Source: Mucilaginibacter celer
GTDB lineage: Bacteria; Bacteroidota; Bacteroidia; Sphingobacteriales; Sphingobacteriaceae
Assembly: GCF_003576455.2 (NCBI RefSeq)
Contig: NZ_CP032869.1
Coordinates: 6,572,001-6,636,000, forward strand
DNA length: 64,000 bases
Reading direction: 5' to 3'
This document shows, in pieces, positions 42,305-52,208 of this stretch. Under the pieces are notes generated by a model that searched no databases, was not told the origin of the DNA, and was given only the letters and a program-made list of their open reading frames with translations. Within the stretch, counting starts at the first letter, position 1. Every line of letters begins with the position of its first letter. Position numbers and translations under genes: made by a program.

Positions 42305-43834
42305 TTAATCGACGTAGCCCAAAACGCCCATTTCTGGCACGTCCAATCCGGCAACTTCGTCGTCCGCTTTAACCCTTATCGGGGTTATTTTATTTGATAT
42401 CTTAAAGAAGATGTACATCACAACAAATGTGTAAACCATACAGGTAAGTGTACCTATACACTGAGCGCCAAATTGGCTGGCATCGCCATAAAACAAGCCT
42501 TTAACCGGGCCGGCCACACCATTCCAGCCATCACCGTATGAGCCGTCGGCAAATAAGCCTAATGATAAAACGCCCCATGCCCCATTAGCACCGTGTACCG
42601 CAAATGCACCAACCGGGTCGTCAATTTTAAATACATTGTCCATCAGGTGGATAGTTAAAACCACCAAACAGCCAGCAATAGCGCCGATAATTACCGATGA
42701 TATTGAATTTACAAATGCGCAGGGAGCGGTAATGGCTACTAAACCGGCCAGCATACCATTGGCCAGCATGCCCGGATCGGGTTTCTTTTTCTGGATATAA
42801 AGCACAGCTAAGGCGGCAAGCGTACCGGCGGTACCGGCCATCATCGTGTTTACAGCTACAATGCTGATCCTGAAATCGCCACCGGCCAAAGTTGAACCCG
42901 GGTTGAAGCCAAACCAGCCTAAGGCAAGAATAAATGTACCAGCCAGCGCCATCGGAATATTATGCCCCGGTATAGTATTAGCCGTGCCATCGGCATTGAA
43001 TTTGCCGATACGAGGGCCGATAATAATTGCGCCGGCAAGCGCTGCTACGCCACCAACAAGGTGTACAACAGATGAGCCTGCAAAATCAACCATGCCATGG
43101 CCAAGGCCAAAGTTTACGCCCAGTTGCGATAACCAGCCGCCACCCCAAACCCAGTTGCCATAAATTGGGTATACAAACATAGAGATGAACAAGCCAAAAA
43201 TAAGGAACGATTTAAATGACCAGCGCTCGGCCATTGAGCCTGTCGGGATGGTGGCGGTAGTATCCATAAACACCATCTGGAACAGGAATAGCGTAAATAC
43301 GCCCACATCATAAACCTTACTATTGAGGAAAAAGCCTACCGAGCCTATAACGCCAAAGCTATGACCAAATAAGGTTACCGTATATTCGTGAGGAATAACG
43401 CCCGGCGCACCGCCCAGGGTAGCAGCGTTTAATGCACCGCCAAACATGAAGGCAAATCCGCACACCCAAAAACCAAACATGCCTATTGCATAAACCAAAA
43501 AGTTCATACCCATAGTATGGGCAACGTTTTTCTTTTGGGTAAAGCCTGTTTCAACCATGGCAAAACCGGCCTGCATAAACATTACCAGGAAGCCGCAGAT
43601 CAGCGTCCACATCATGTTAATGGCAATTTTGTTGTGGCCCACGGCATCACCTACTTCGGCGGCTGTAGGTGCGCCGGCTTTTGCAGCCGTAACATCATTA
43701 ATTGTACCTGTTTTGGCTCCGGTGGCGTCCTGCGCAAAAGTGCGTAACGGCTCAATCAATACGAAAGCGAGCATCAGTATCATACTAAGCAGCAGGTAAG
43801 CAGGGATTTTTTTGTGTAGAATTTTAATCTTCAT
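42305..43834 (-). CDS. amt: Ammonium transporter Amt
   Basis: The product is 509 residues with a signal peptide-like start, a short periplasmic segment (about 35-70) and 11 spans. Family motifs: VDFAGSSVVHLVGGVAAL (conserved His), GWFGFNPGST and FAVHGANGAWGVL (second conserved His). It moves ammonia/ammonium into the cell. The usual neighbour glnK (PII protein) is absent on either side. Confidence 0.96.
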   Translation of the reverse strand: MKIKILHKKIPAYLLLSMILMLAFVLIEPLRTFAQDATGAKTGTINDVTAAKAGAPTAAEVGDAVGHNKIAINMMWTLICGFLVMFMQAGFAMVETGFTQKKNVAHTMGMNFLVYAIGMFGFWVCGFAFMFGGALNAATLGGAPGVIPHEYTVTLFGHSFGVIGSVGFFLNSKVYDVGVFTLFLFQMVFMDTTATIPTGSMAERWSFKSFLIFGLFISMFVYPIYGNWVWGGGWLSQLGVNFGLGHGMVDFAGSSVVHLVGGVAALAGAIIIGPRIGKFNADGTANTIPGHNIPMALAGTFILALGWFGFNPGSTLAGGDFRISIVAVNTMMAGTAGTLAALAVLYIQKKKPDPGMLANGMLAGLVAITAPCAFVNSISSVIIGAIAGCLVVLTIHLMDNVFKIDDPVGAFAVHGANGAWGVLSLGLFADGSYGDGWNGVAGPVKGLFYGDASQFGAQCIGTLTCMVYTFVVMYIFFKISNKITPIRVKADDEVAGLDVPEMGVLGYVD

Positions 43835-44440
43835 TGTAAAAGGGTTTTAGTTTTTAATATATTATTAAGGTTTTCTTGTTTTTCAATTAAAAAAAATCGC
43901 TCAAAATCCCTATTTTTTAATCTTGTTTGTTGTTTTTTTTTAAAAATACGCGTTTATGATCGTCTAAAACCTTAAAAAAACCTTAGAATTTATTAAATAG
44001 CTAAACTTAATGGCTTGTAAGTGTAATTTTATCAAAGAAAATTAGCTGATTTTAAATTTTTATTCAAAATAATTTATTGTTTGGCTTTTTTATATTGATT
44101 TTTTTTCTCTGGTGTAAAAATTAAAGCGGATTTATATAGAAAAAACAAATGATATGCTTGTGGCGTTAAAAATATTGCTGTTTTTATGTGTGATTATATT
44201 GCCTTTGCGTGGGCCGCGCAAAAAAAGGCAGCAAAGTGATATGAAAATGCCCTTGAAAGAATATTCAGAATACGTTGTTACCGAAGAAGGAAATCTTGAT
44301 CTGCTAAAAAAACGATAATAAATTAGTGTTGTTAAGTAATACCTTGCTCAATTTTAGCCTGGTACGGCGTTTATAAATAGCTAAAAGCAACAACATGAAC
44401 TATAGGTTATTTTTCTTAAAATTGCCTATCTTTCAAACCA
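43835..44440. other. 606-bp AT-rich intergenic region with one small gene
   Basis: Apart from the 54-codon frame at 44154-44318, this region shows only poly-T/poly-A-rich DNA (43870-43950 and 44040-44120). No hairpin, repeat word of the dispersed families, tRNA or clear promoter box was found. The amt promoter must lie at its left end and the subtilase promoter at its right end. Confidence 0.6.
44154..44318 (+). CDS. Small membrane-anchored protein (54 residues)
   Basis: An ATG at 44154 begins MLVALKILLFLCVIILPLRG and the frame runs 54 codons to TAA. The first 18 residues form a membrane span, followed by a basic patch (RGPRKKRQQ) that would keep the rest in the cytoplasm, and a charged tail (EYSEYVVTEEGNLDLLKKR). 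Amphipathic composition and a normal codon mix in an otherwise AT-rich region argue that it is real. No family is recognised. Confidence 0.5.
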   Translation: MLVALKILLFLCVIILPLRGPRKKRQQSDMKMPLKEYSEYVVTEEGNLDLLKKR

Positions 44441-47400
44441 ATGAATAAACTTTACACAGCTGTTTCCCTTTGCTTTTTAATGTTAGGCTTTACAGGCGGC
44501 ATCTTTGCACAGCAACCTTTAGTTAGCGCCACGGGCGAGGCCGAACTCAATAAACTATCAAGCCAAACAAGCACAGCTTATAAAGCATCATATAATAAAG
44601 CTGTATCACTTGCGCAAACGCACGGCTGGACATTAGTGCGCCATAACCGTAAGGGTAACCTGATTATCCTGCAGGGTGTTAATAAACTGGGCTTCCCGGT
44701 GTATTTAACTACGCATAACAATACTACGGCCGCGGCCACCGTGGGTACAAACAACTTACAGCCGGGAGGTTCGCTGGGTTTAAATTTATCAGGCTCGTCG
44801 GATTTTTTGGCCGGGAAGCTGGCTATCTGGGATGGCGGTTCGGTATACAGGGCTCACCAGGAATTTGCCGGTAAAACTATCACCCTAAAAAATAACGCCG
44901 CTATTAGCGATCACTCCTCGCATGTGGCCGGTACCATGATAGCCAGGGGCGTGTATGCGCCGGCCAAAGGCATGTCGTTCGGGGCGGCAACACTGCAATC
45001 GTACGATTTTAATGACGATGAAACCGAAATGAGTGCTGCAGCCGCCAATCTGCTGCTTTCCAACCATTCTTATGGTATTGTTGCCGGATGGGATTATAAT
45101 GATACCGACGGCCGCTGGGAATGGAACGGCTTACCCGGCGATTCGGTTGATTATAACTTTGGTTTTTATGATGCCAAAACTGCCAACTGGGATAAAATAG
45201 CGTACAATGCGCCGTATTACCTCATTGTGGCTTCGGCCGGTAATTCGCGCGAGGAAAACGGCCCCCCTGTAGGGCAAACCTATTACGGTTATAAAAGCCG
45301 AACCGACCAAACTATGGTTAGCAAGGGTGCCCGCCCGGCAGGCATCAGCAATAATGATGGTTACGATATTATCAGCACAACCGGTAACTCAAAAAACGGC
45401 ATTACCGTAGGGGCGGTTTACCCGCTATTATATGGCCCCAAAAACCGTACTGATGTAACAATTGCGCCCTTTAGCAGTTGGGGCCCTACAGATGATGGCC
45501 GTATTAAACCCGATTTGGTTGCCGATGGTGTTAACGTACTTTCGGTAGGCATCGATAACACCACATCATATCTTACTTTATCCGGCACATCGATGGCATC
45601 GCCCAACGTTACCGGATCATTGTATTTGCTGCAGGAGTATTATGCTAAAAAAAATAATGGCGCCTTTATGCGCTCGGCTACTTTAAAAGGACTTGTTTGC
45701 CATACCGCTTTTGATGCAGGCAATGTTGGTCCGGATTATATTTACGGCTGGGGATTGCTTAACATGACGGCCGCCGCACAGGCCATAACTGATAATGGTG
45801 GTAAAAGTACGGTGAGCGAGAAAACGCTTGCGCAGGGCCAAACGCAAACCTATAACGTAATAGCATCAGGCAGTACCCTGCTTGCAGCCACCATATCATG
45901 GACAGACCCTGAAGGCACAGCCACAGCCGAAGGGGTAATTAACAGCCGCACACCCAAACTTGTAAACGACCTCGACATCCGGGTAAGCGACGGAACCACA
46001 ACTTTCAGTCCCTGGGTGCTTGATCCTGAAAAGCCGGGATTCGCCGCTACTAAAGGTGATAATATCCGCGATAATATTGAGCAGGTTTATATCCCCAATT
46101 CCGTGCCAGGCAGGGCATATACCATTACGGTAACTCATAAGAGTACTTTAAAATCCGGCTCGCAGGCTTATTCGCTTATTGTTACAGGCGTAGGTGGCGC
46201 AGCTTACTGTGCATCGGCTCCGCTTTCCAATGCCGATTCGCGGGTGAACAATTTTAAATTGGCCAATATTGATAATACGCCCGCTGCCGGCTGCAAAAGT
46301 TATTCGGATTATACCAGTTTAACCGCCCAGCTTGAGCAGGCCAAAACCTACCCGCTCAGTATTACCTTAGGTACCTGCGGTAATAATTTTAATAAAGCAG
46401 CCAAAGTTTTTATCGACTGGAATGCCAACGGTACTTTCGAAGATAATGAACTGGTGGCAACAACCGGAGTTATCAATGCCACCGGAACCTACAATACCAA
46501 TATCACCGTGCCTGGCACAGTTACCGCCGGTGCCTACAGCCTCATGCGCGTGGTGCTTACCGAAACTGATGATGCCAACACCGTGAAAGCCTGCGGCGGC
46601 TATGCCAAAGGCGAAACCCAGGATTACCGTGTACAGTTTTTACAAACCGGGATTGATGCCGGGGTTATATCCATTGTTAGTCCGGGTGCCGGTGGTACCT
46701 GCTCGGCAAGCACTCCTGTTACCGTAAGGCTTAAAAATTTTGGTAACGCGGCCATCAGCAATATCCCGGTTACGGTAACCATTACCGATGCCAACAATAT
46801 TACCACTACGTACAACGATATCTATAAAAGCATCCTTCAGCCATCGGCCGAGGATAATTTTACGCTAAGCGGTCAGTTTAATGCTGTGGCGGGTGCATCG
46901 TATACCGTTACCGCCACCAGCAAACTTAACGGCGACCCCGTTATCAGCAATAACACGGTAACGGCCAATATCACTGTTAACCCGCCCGCCACCATTGGCG
47001 ATCTGAGCGCTTACTATTGCTCTACAGCCGGACAGTACGAATTATTTGGAAATGGCGATGGCACTGTTTTCTGGTATAAAAATGCCAATGATGTGCTGCC
47101 GATAGCTGCCGGTTCGGAGGCTGTTACCAACCAGGCGCCCGTTAACAATACTTTTTATGCCGGTGTAAACGATTTTAAAGGCAGTATCGGCCCGGCTACA
47201 AAAAACGTGTTTACGGCAGGAGGCTATAATCAGTTCACGCCTTATGTAAGCGTACATACCGCAGCGCCGGTGCTGATACAAAGCGCAAGGTTATATATCG
47301 GTAATTCGGGTAAGATAACTTTTAATGTGGCTAACAATAACGGGCAAATCGTATCCTCAGCCAGTATTGATGCTGTGGCTACGCGTACCACGCCACTGGC

Positions 47401-48178
47401 CGGCGCACAGCCTGATGATCCTAACGATCAGGGCAGGGTATATGATCTTAACCTATCTTTACCGGCCGCCGGCGATTACCAGATCTCGGTTGATTTTGCT
47501 GATAATGCTACCATTTATCGTAACAATGGTGGTGTAAACGGTTATCCTTTTAAAATAGGTAATATCTTCAGTATAACGGGCAATGGGGCTACCGGCAATA
47601 ATGGCGATACCACTGCTTATAAAGGCTACTACTACTATTTTTACGATATGAAGGTACAAAGCCTGGGTTGCCCTTCGGTTACCCGTAAAGCCGTAACGCT
47701 AAGCAAGCCAACAATAACGCAAAACGGCAACACCTTAACATCAAGCTTTGCCGATGGTAACCAATGGCTGCTGAACGGTGTAGCTATAGAGGGCGCTACC
47801 AAAGCCACTTACCAACCCGTACAAAGCGGTAATTACTCGGTGCAGGTAACGCTGGCCAACGGCTGCACGGCCGAATCGGACAAGATTTTTTATGCCCGCG
47901 ATGGTGGTGCCGGTGATAACAGCGAAATTGAACTGAACACTTTCCCCGTGCCTGCTAAAGATATACTGAATGTAACCTTTACAGCGCCCGAGGCAGGTGC
48001 ATTGAGTTTATCAATAATCGATCAATCGGGCCAGGCCTTATATCAAAACAACGATAATGTTGCAAAAGGCAAATACAGCACCCAGGTAAACGTATCAAAG
48101 TATATGCCGGGCGTGTATATAATGAAAGTGCTTTTAGGCAAAAAGGTTTACGGCCGCAAGTTTATTGTGGTGAAGTAG
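44441..48178 (+). CDS. Secreted S8 (subtilisin-like) peptidase with T9SS type A sorting domain
   Basis: The product is 1245 residues: signal peptide (to about residue 24), S8 catalytic domain with Asp (AIWDGGSVYRAHQEF), His (DHSSHVAGTM), oxyanion Asn (ASAGNSRE) and Ser (LSGTSMASPNVTG, about 380-395); a jelly-roll P-like domain; a GEVED domain (VFIDWNANGTFEDNE; GETQDYRV); a CARDB-like domain; Ig-like repeats; and a C-terminal sorting domain (TFPVPAKDILNVTF to YGRKFIVVK). It is expected to cross the outer membrane through the T9SS encoded in this window. Confidence 0.93.
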   Translation: MNKLYTAVSLCFLMLGFTGGIFAQQPLVSATGEAELNKLSSQTSTAYKASYNKAVSLAQTHGWTLVRHNRKGNLIILQGVNKLGFPVYLTTHNNTTAAATVGTNNLQPGGSLGLNLSGSSDFLAGKLAIWDGGSVYRAHQEFAGKTITLKNNAAISDHSSHVAGTMIARGVYAPAKGMSFGAATLQSYDFNDDETEMSAAAANLLLSNHSYGIVAGWDYNDTDGRWEWNGLPGDSVDYNFGFYDAKTANWDKIAYNAPYYLIVASAGNSREENGPPVGQTYYGYKSRTDQTMVSKGARPAGISNNDGYDIISTTGNSKNGITVGAVYPLLYGPKNRTDVTIAPFSSWGPTDDGRIKPDLVADGVNVLSVGIDNTTSYLTLSGTSMASPNVTGSLYLLQEYYAKKNNGAFMRSATLKGLVCHTAFDAGNVGPDYIYGWGLLNMTAAAQAITDNGGKSTVSEKTLAQGQTQTYNVIASGSTLLAATISWTDPEGTATAEGVINSRTPKLVNDLDIRVSDGTTTFSPWVLDPEKPGFAATKGDNIRDNIEQVYIPNSVPGRAYTITVTHKSTLKSGSQAYSLIVTGVGGAAYCASAPLSNADSRVNNFKLANIDNTPAAGCKSYSDYTSLTAQLEQAKTYPLSITLGTCGNNFNKAAKVFIDWNANGTFEDNELVATTGVINATGTYNTNITVPGTVTAGAYSLMRVVLTETDDANTVKACGGYAKGETQDYRVQFLQTGIDAGVISIVSPGAGGTCSASTPVTVRLKNFGNAAISNIPVTVTITDANNITTTYNDIYKSILQPSAEDNFTLSGQFNAVAGASYTVTATSKLNGDPVISNNTVTANITVNPPATIGDLSAYYCSTAGQYELFGNGDGTVFWYKNANDVLPIAAGSEAVTNQAPVNNTFYAGVNDFKGSIGPATKNVFTAGGYNQFTPYVSVHTAAPVLIQSARLYIGNSGKITFNVANNNGQIVSSASIDAVATRTTPLAGAQPDDPNDQGRVYDLNLSLPAAGDYQISVDFADNATIYRNNGGVNGYPFKIGNIFSITGNGATGNNGDTTAYKGYYYYFYDMKVQSLGCPSVTRKAVTLSKPTITQNGNTLTSSFADGNQWLLNGVAIEGATKATYQPVQSGNYSVQVTLANGCTAESDKIFYARDGGAGDNSEIELNTFPVPAKDILNVTFTAPEAGALSLSIIDQSGQALYQNNDNVAKGKYSTQVNVSKYMPGVYIMKVLLGKKVYGRKFIVVK

Positions 48179-48424
48179 TGTTTGATTTGGGAATTCGGAC
48201 GTTCGATTTCGGATTTTTTTTATTGGGATTACACCGATTGATTTTTGATTACACCGATCCTGACTGTTGATGGTTTTGATTGTGTTGATTTCGCTTATTT
48301 ATTTATCTGAACCCGAATTTTTAGAATTAAGGAATTAACAGAATGAAAAGCAAATTCTATAAATTCTAATAATTCCCCCAAATTCCGGTTCAGACAATTA
48401 TTCTGCTAATTCTGTAAATTCAGA
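48179..48424. repeat. Intergenic dispersed repeats, including an inverted repeat
   Basis: Copies of the GATTACACCGATT word (48220-48260) run into the composite unit (48261-48320). TCTGAACCCGAATTT at 48306-48320 pairs with AAATTCCGGTTCAGA at 48380-48394 with one mismatch, and the stem can extend inward through AATT-rich words. This lies between convergent genes. No separate terminator is seen, so the inverted repeat may act as one. Confidence 0.82.
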
Positions 48425-49663
48425 CTATTTTTCCAGCACAATCCACCTGTTTACCGAATTATTGGCACCTTCAATAACCACCTTATAAAACTTTGATGGC
48501 ATGTTTTTTACATCAACCAACGCGTGCCCGTTAGTTACAGGCACAGTGGCCAGTAATTTATAGTCATCCGGTTTGCCTTCTTTATAAGTATTATCCGCGG
48601 CAACCCAAATCTTAACATTGCCTTTATCATCCATAGCTTTCCAGCTAATATCTAATGAACCCTGCACATAGTTTGCAGCGGGCTCTGCAACTGATAGCTG
48701 GCCGATTAATGAAATTCCATCCATTTCGCGTTGCTGTGCTTCGGGTACTTTTACATTTAAAAAGCTATTGATTGACGGGGTGATATCCACAATGCCCGGG
48801 GTATAGTATTTGGCGTAATTATTAAGCGGGCGGTAGCTGGTTACCATCCAGGTTGAGCGCTGGCGGGTGCTTTGGCCTCCGTGATCTTTACCGTTTGCTT
48901 CGCTGCGGCCATGATCTGTGGTGATAAAAATCAGCCAGTCTTCTTTAAAATGCTCTTTGCGGTATTGCATTGCGGCCCAAATGCGGCCAACCTGTGCATC
49001 CATTTTTTCGATGGCATCATAATATTGCGGACTATCGCCATATTTGTGGCCCATATCGTCGGTATATTCCAGGTACACCCATGACAGGTCGGGCGCTTTG
49101 GTCTGAATACATTCGGCCGCCGAATTGGCAACCTGCTCATCAATCAGTTGCATATAGTTACCGGCTTTATCATGCGGAAATTTTACGGTATCCAGTTCGT
49201 AACCATCATAAGCATAATCGGGATGGATGTTTCCAGCCTCAGGGAGTTTATCGCCTATCAACTTGGTACGGTTGTCCGTCCAGCTGCTGAATACAGCGGT
49301 CTTTTTATTAGGATAGGCATTTTTAAACATCCTGAATACATTCCAGTAGTTATAATCAGGCGCTTTAATATCATTACCCCATACATTGTGCTTATTAACC
49401 CAGGTAGCGGTAAGCAGGCTGTTGTAGCCATTGGCCGATATGGTTGGCGTTTGCGAATAGCCGCCCTTTTCGCCGCCTACATTGGCGCGTAAATAGGTGC
49501 CTTGTTTGGCTATCGCTTTCAAATTAGGCGTATTCAGCTTTTCAATCACATCGGCGGGGATGCCATCGGCAATAATGAAAACGGCTTTGCGGGTTTGGGC
49601 TTTCGCACCTAAACCTGCCAGTATCAGCAGCGAAAAAGCTGCAGTTTTAAATAGTTTTTGCAT
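48425..49663 (-). CDS. Secreted type I phosphodiesterase/alkaline phosphatase family protein
   Basis: The product is 412 residues with a signal peptide (to about AKAQ, residue 23). Metal and catalytic motifs: FIIADGIP (Asp), PTISANGYNSLLT (nucleophile region), EYTDDMGHKYG (Asp/His), TTDHGRS (Asp-His) and DHGGQS (His). This fits PF01663-type enzymes that cleave phosphodiesters or nucleotides in the periplasm. A C-terminal strand-rich extension of about 80 residues follows the catalytic domain. Substrate not known. Confidence 0.88.
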   Translation of the reverse strand: MQKLFKTAAFSLLILAGLGAKAQTRKAVFIIADGIPADVIEKLNTPNLKAIAKQGTYLRANVGGEKGGYSQTPTISANGYNSLLTATWVNKHNVWGNDIKAPDYNYWNVFRMFKNAYPNKKTAVFSSWTDNRTKLIGDKLPEAGNIHPDYAYDGYELDTVKFPHDKAGNYMQLIDEQVANSAAECIQTKAPDLSWVYLEYTDDMGHKYGDSPQYYDAIEKMDAQVGRIWAAMQYRKEHFKEDWLIFITTDHGRSEANGKDHGGQSTRQRSTWMVTSYRPLNNYAKYYTPGIVDITPSINSFLNVKVPEAQQREMDGISLIGQLSVAEPAANYVQGSLDISWKAMDDKGNVKIWVAADNTYKEGKPDDYKLLATVPVTNGHALVDVKNMPSKFYKVVIEGANNSVNRWIVLEK

Positions 49664-49803
49664 CGATATAAAAATAGGATGTTCAGCCTGCTAAACTACA
49701 CGCTTAAAAAAGAGCAGGCGTTAATAAATTGTTATTATTTTTTTTAAGTTACTGTAGCGTAGCCTGTTTAACAAACGTAATGTTAATTATAAACCTATCA
49801 ATC

Positions 49804-51030
49804 ATGATGCGCAAACTTACTTTATTAAGCCTTTGTATTTTAGCCATATCAGCCTGTAAAAAAGGCAACGAACCAATAAACAAAGGCAAGGGGAAAGACC
49901 TCGTGCTTTCGGCAACCGAGCAGCAGCAGGTTGGGCCGGGTAATGCTTTTACCCTAAAGTTGTTTAAGGCTAATGCAAGTGAAACGGACAACGATAAAAA
50001 CCTGATGCTTTCGCCTTTAAGTGTAAGTTTTGCCCTGGGCATGACCAGCAATGGCGCAGCCGGCCAAACGCTTACCGATATCAATAGTACCCTTGGGTTT
50101 GATGGTTTTACCCAGGATGAGGTAAACAGTTATCACCATAACCTCATTACCAACCTGCCGCAGCTTGATCCCAATACCTCACTTAAAATTGCCAACTCTA
50201 TATGGTATGCCAATGATTTTACGCCGCTGCCGGCATTCCTGAAAACCAATACCGATTTTTATAATGCCGAGGTAAAAGCCCTCGATTTTAAAAATAAAAC
50301 CGCATCTGCAAATACCATCAACAAGTGGGTAAGCCAGCAAACCAATAATAAAATTCCGAAGATCATTAATGAAATCCCGGATAACGTGAAGATGTACCTC
50401 ATTAACGCCATTTATTTTAAAAGTGCCTGGAAAACACGCTTTGATGCCGCCAAAACGTACAAAGCACCTTTTAAACTGGCCGATAACAGCACCGTACAGG
50501 CCGATTTCATGACCACTAAGCTGGATTTCAATAACGCTTATGACAATGGCACCAATGTAATGGAGTTGCCCTACAGCAACAGCAAATACAGCATGGTACT
50601 CATTATGCCCGACGAAGATGTAAAAAGCTATGCCGCCACGCTCAATCAAACCAAATGGGATTTGCTGATGGGTAAGCTTGCTGCTAATAAAGCGGATGTA
50701 ACCATCCCTAAATTCAAATTCAGCTATGAAATTACGCTGAACGATATTTTAAAATCAATGGGCATGGGCATAGCGTTCAGCGACCTGGCCGATTTTACGC
50801 GCATAAACGCTGCAGGTGGCCTGAGCATTACCGAGGTAAAACATAAGACTTACATAGATGTAAATGAAGAGGGTACCGAAGCGGCGGCAGTAACATCCGT
50901 TGGTGTAGGGGTAACATCGGCAGGGCCGACAAACTTTTTTAACAAGCCTTTTATTTTTGCCATCAGGGAGATGAAAACCGGGTTGATATTATTTGTGGGG
51001 ATAGTGAACAATCCTACCTTAAGCGAATAG
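49804..51030 (+). CDS. Serpin-family lipoprotein
   Basis: The start at 49804 (MMRKLTLLSLCILAISAC) gives 408 residues with a lipobox ending ISAC; the frame upstream to 49729 is not family-like. The serpin fold is clear (NLMLSPLSVSFALGMTSNGAAG; YLINAIYFKSAWK; MELPYSNSKYSMVLIMP). The reactive-loop hinge EEGTEAAAVTS has small residues, the pattern of inhibitory serpins. The cleavage residue is uncertain, in a run of Val/Gly/Thr. Membrane-tethered serpins may protect the envelope from proteases. Confidence 0.92.
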   Translation: MMRKLTLLSLCILAISACKKGNEPINKGKGKDLVLSATEQQQVGPGNAFTLKLFKANASETDNDKNLMLSPLSVSFALGMTSNGAAGQTLTDINSTLGFDGFTQDEVNSYHHNLITNLPQLDPNTSLKIANSIWYANDFTPLPAFLKTNTDFYNAEVKALDFKNKTASANTINKWVSQQTNNKIPKIINEIPDNVKMYLINAIYFKSAWKTRFDAAKTYKAPFKLADNSTVQADFMTTKLDFNNAYDNGTNVMELPYSNSKYSMVLIMPDEDVKSYAATLNQTKWDLLMGKLAANKADVTIPKFKFSYEITLNDILKSMGMGIAFSDLADFTRINAAGGLSITEVKHKTYIDVNEEGTEAAAVTSVGVGVTSAGPTNFFNKPFIFAIREMKTGLILFVGIVNNPTLSE

Positions 51031-51150
51031 CAGGTAATACCCGATATGTCACAAAGTTTTCACAGAATATAAATTGCCTGTTAGCTTGCAAAACGCTTAA
51101 ATTTACGATGGCCTTAAGCCTTTTATTCAAAACTTAAGGCTGATAAACCA

Positions 51151-52047
51151 ATGGACCGTCGTAAATTTTTGATGAGTACAGTGCTTACTGCCGGCTCGGT
51201 GGCACTTTTAGGTAAAAAGAGTTTTGCATCACTGCTGGCCGATCCGGCTTATCAGTTTAAACCTTTGCGCGGCAACGTAGGTATGTTTGCCGAGCAGGGT
51301 GGCACCATAGCCTGGCTGGTAAATAAAGATGGTATTGTTGTGGTAGATGCCGAATTTCCTGATCCGGCTACACATCTCATTGCCGAATTAAAAAAACAAT
51401 CAGACAAGCCTTTCGAGTGGCTCATTAATACCCATCACCACGGCGATCATACCGGCGGCAATATCTCCTTTAAAGGTATAGCGCAGCATGTTGCAGCACA
51501 CGCCAATTCGCTTACCAATCAAAAGGCATCGGCAGTCAAACAAAAAACCGAGGATAAACAATTATATCCGGATACCACATACACCGATAAATGGAAGGTT
51601 AAAGTAGGCGACGAGCGTATCACCGCCCATTATTTTGGCGCAGGCCATACCAACGGCGACAGTTTTATACACTTTGAACACGCCAATGTGGTACACACCG
51701 GCGACCTGGTGTTTAACCGCCGCTACCCTTTTGTTGATCGTAGCGCCGGCGCATCATGCAAAAGCTGGATCACCGTGCTCGAAAAGGCGCAGAAACAATT
51801 TGACAAGGATACGCTGTTTGTATTTGGCCATGCCTTCGATCCGCAAAAAGTAACCGGCAATATGGATGATGTAAAAGCCATGCAGCACTTTATGGAAAGC
51901 CTGGTAAATTATGTAGATAGCAGCATCAAAGCCGGTAAATCAAAACAAGAGATCCTGGCAACCAAAGCCATACCCGGTGTAACCGAATGGCAGGGCGATG
52001 GCATTGAGCGCGGGTTAACGGCCGCTTATGAAGAATTAAGCGCCTAA
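51151..52047 (+). CDS. Exported MBL-fold metallo-hydrolase
   Basis: The product is 298 residues. The start MDRRKFLMSTVLTAGSVALL resembles a twin-arginine-like signal. The zinc site is NTHHHGDHTGG, followed by GAGHTNGD (His), GDLVF and FGHAFD (His). This is the metallo-beta-lactamase fold used by many hydrolases, including exported lactamase-like ones. There is no lactamase-specific motif to settle the substrate. A terminator hairpin follows. Confidence 0.9.
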   Translation: MDRRKFLMSTVLTAGSVALLGKKSFASLLADPAYQFKPLRGNVGMFAEQGGTIAWLVNKDGIVVVDAEFPDPATHLIAELKKQSDKPFEWLINTHHHGDHTGGNISFKGIAQHVAAHANSLTNQKASAVKQKTEDKQLYPDTTYTDKWKVKVGDERITAHYFGAGHTNGDSFIHFEHANVVHTGDLVFNRRYPFVDRSAGASCKSWITVLEKAQKQFDKDTLFVFGHAFDPQKVTGNMDDVKAMQHFMESLVNYVDSSIKAGKSKQEILATKAIPGVTEWQGDGIERGLTAAYEELSA

Positions 52048-52069
52048 GCATTCGCATATAAAATAAAAT

Positions 52070-52100
52070 AAGAAAGCGGGGCATCAGTTTCCGCTTTCTT
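52070..52100 (+). terminator. Intrinsic terminator after the MBL gene
   Basis: AAGAAAGCGG (52070-52079) pairs with CCGCTTTCTT (52091-52100), loop 11 nt, followed by ATTTG. It serves the plus-strand gene and may also serve the LysR gene in reverse. Confidence 0.8.
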
Positions 52101-52208
52101 ATTTGACTTTTACCTTATTGCCTTTCGCGCATCTCAGCTAACGTAAATTGCATGCGGGCGACGGGGGGGTGTCTCTACAATTAAAAACAATAAAATTTAA
52201 ACAGCCTC

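Noticed and set aside
51151..52047. Acquired beta-lactamase resistance gene
   Set aside because: Only the general MBL zinc motifs are visible; base composition matches the neighbours and no mobile element flanks it.
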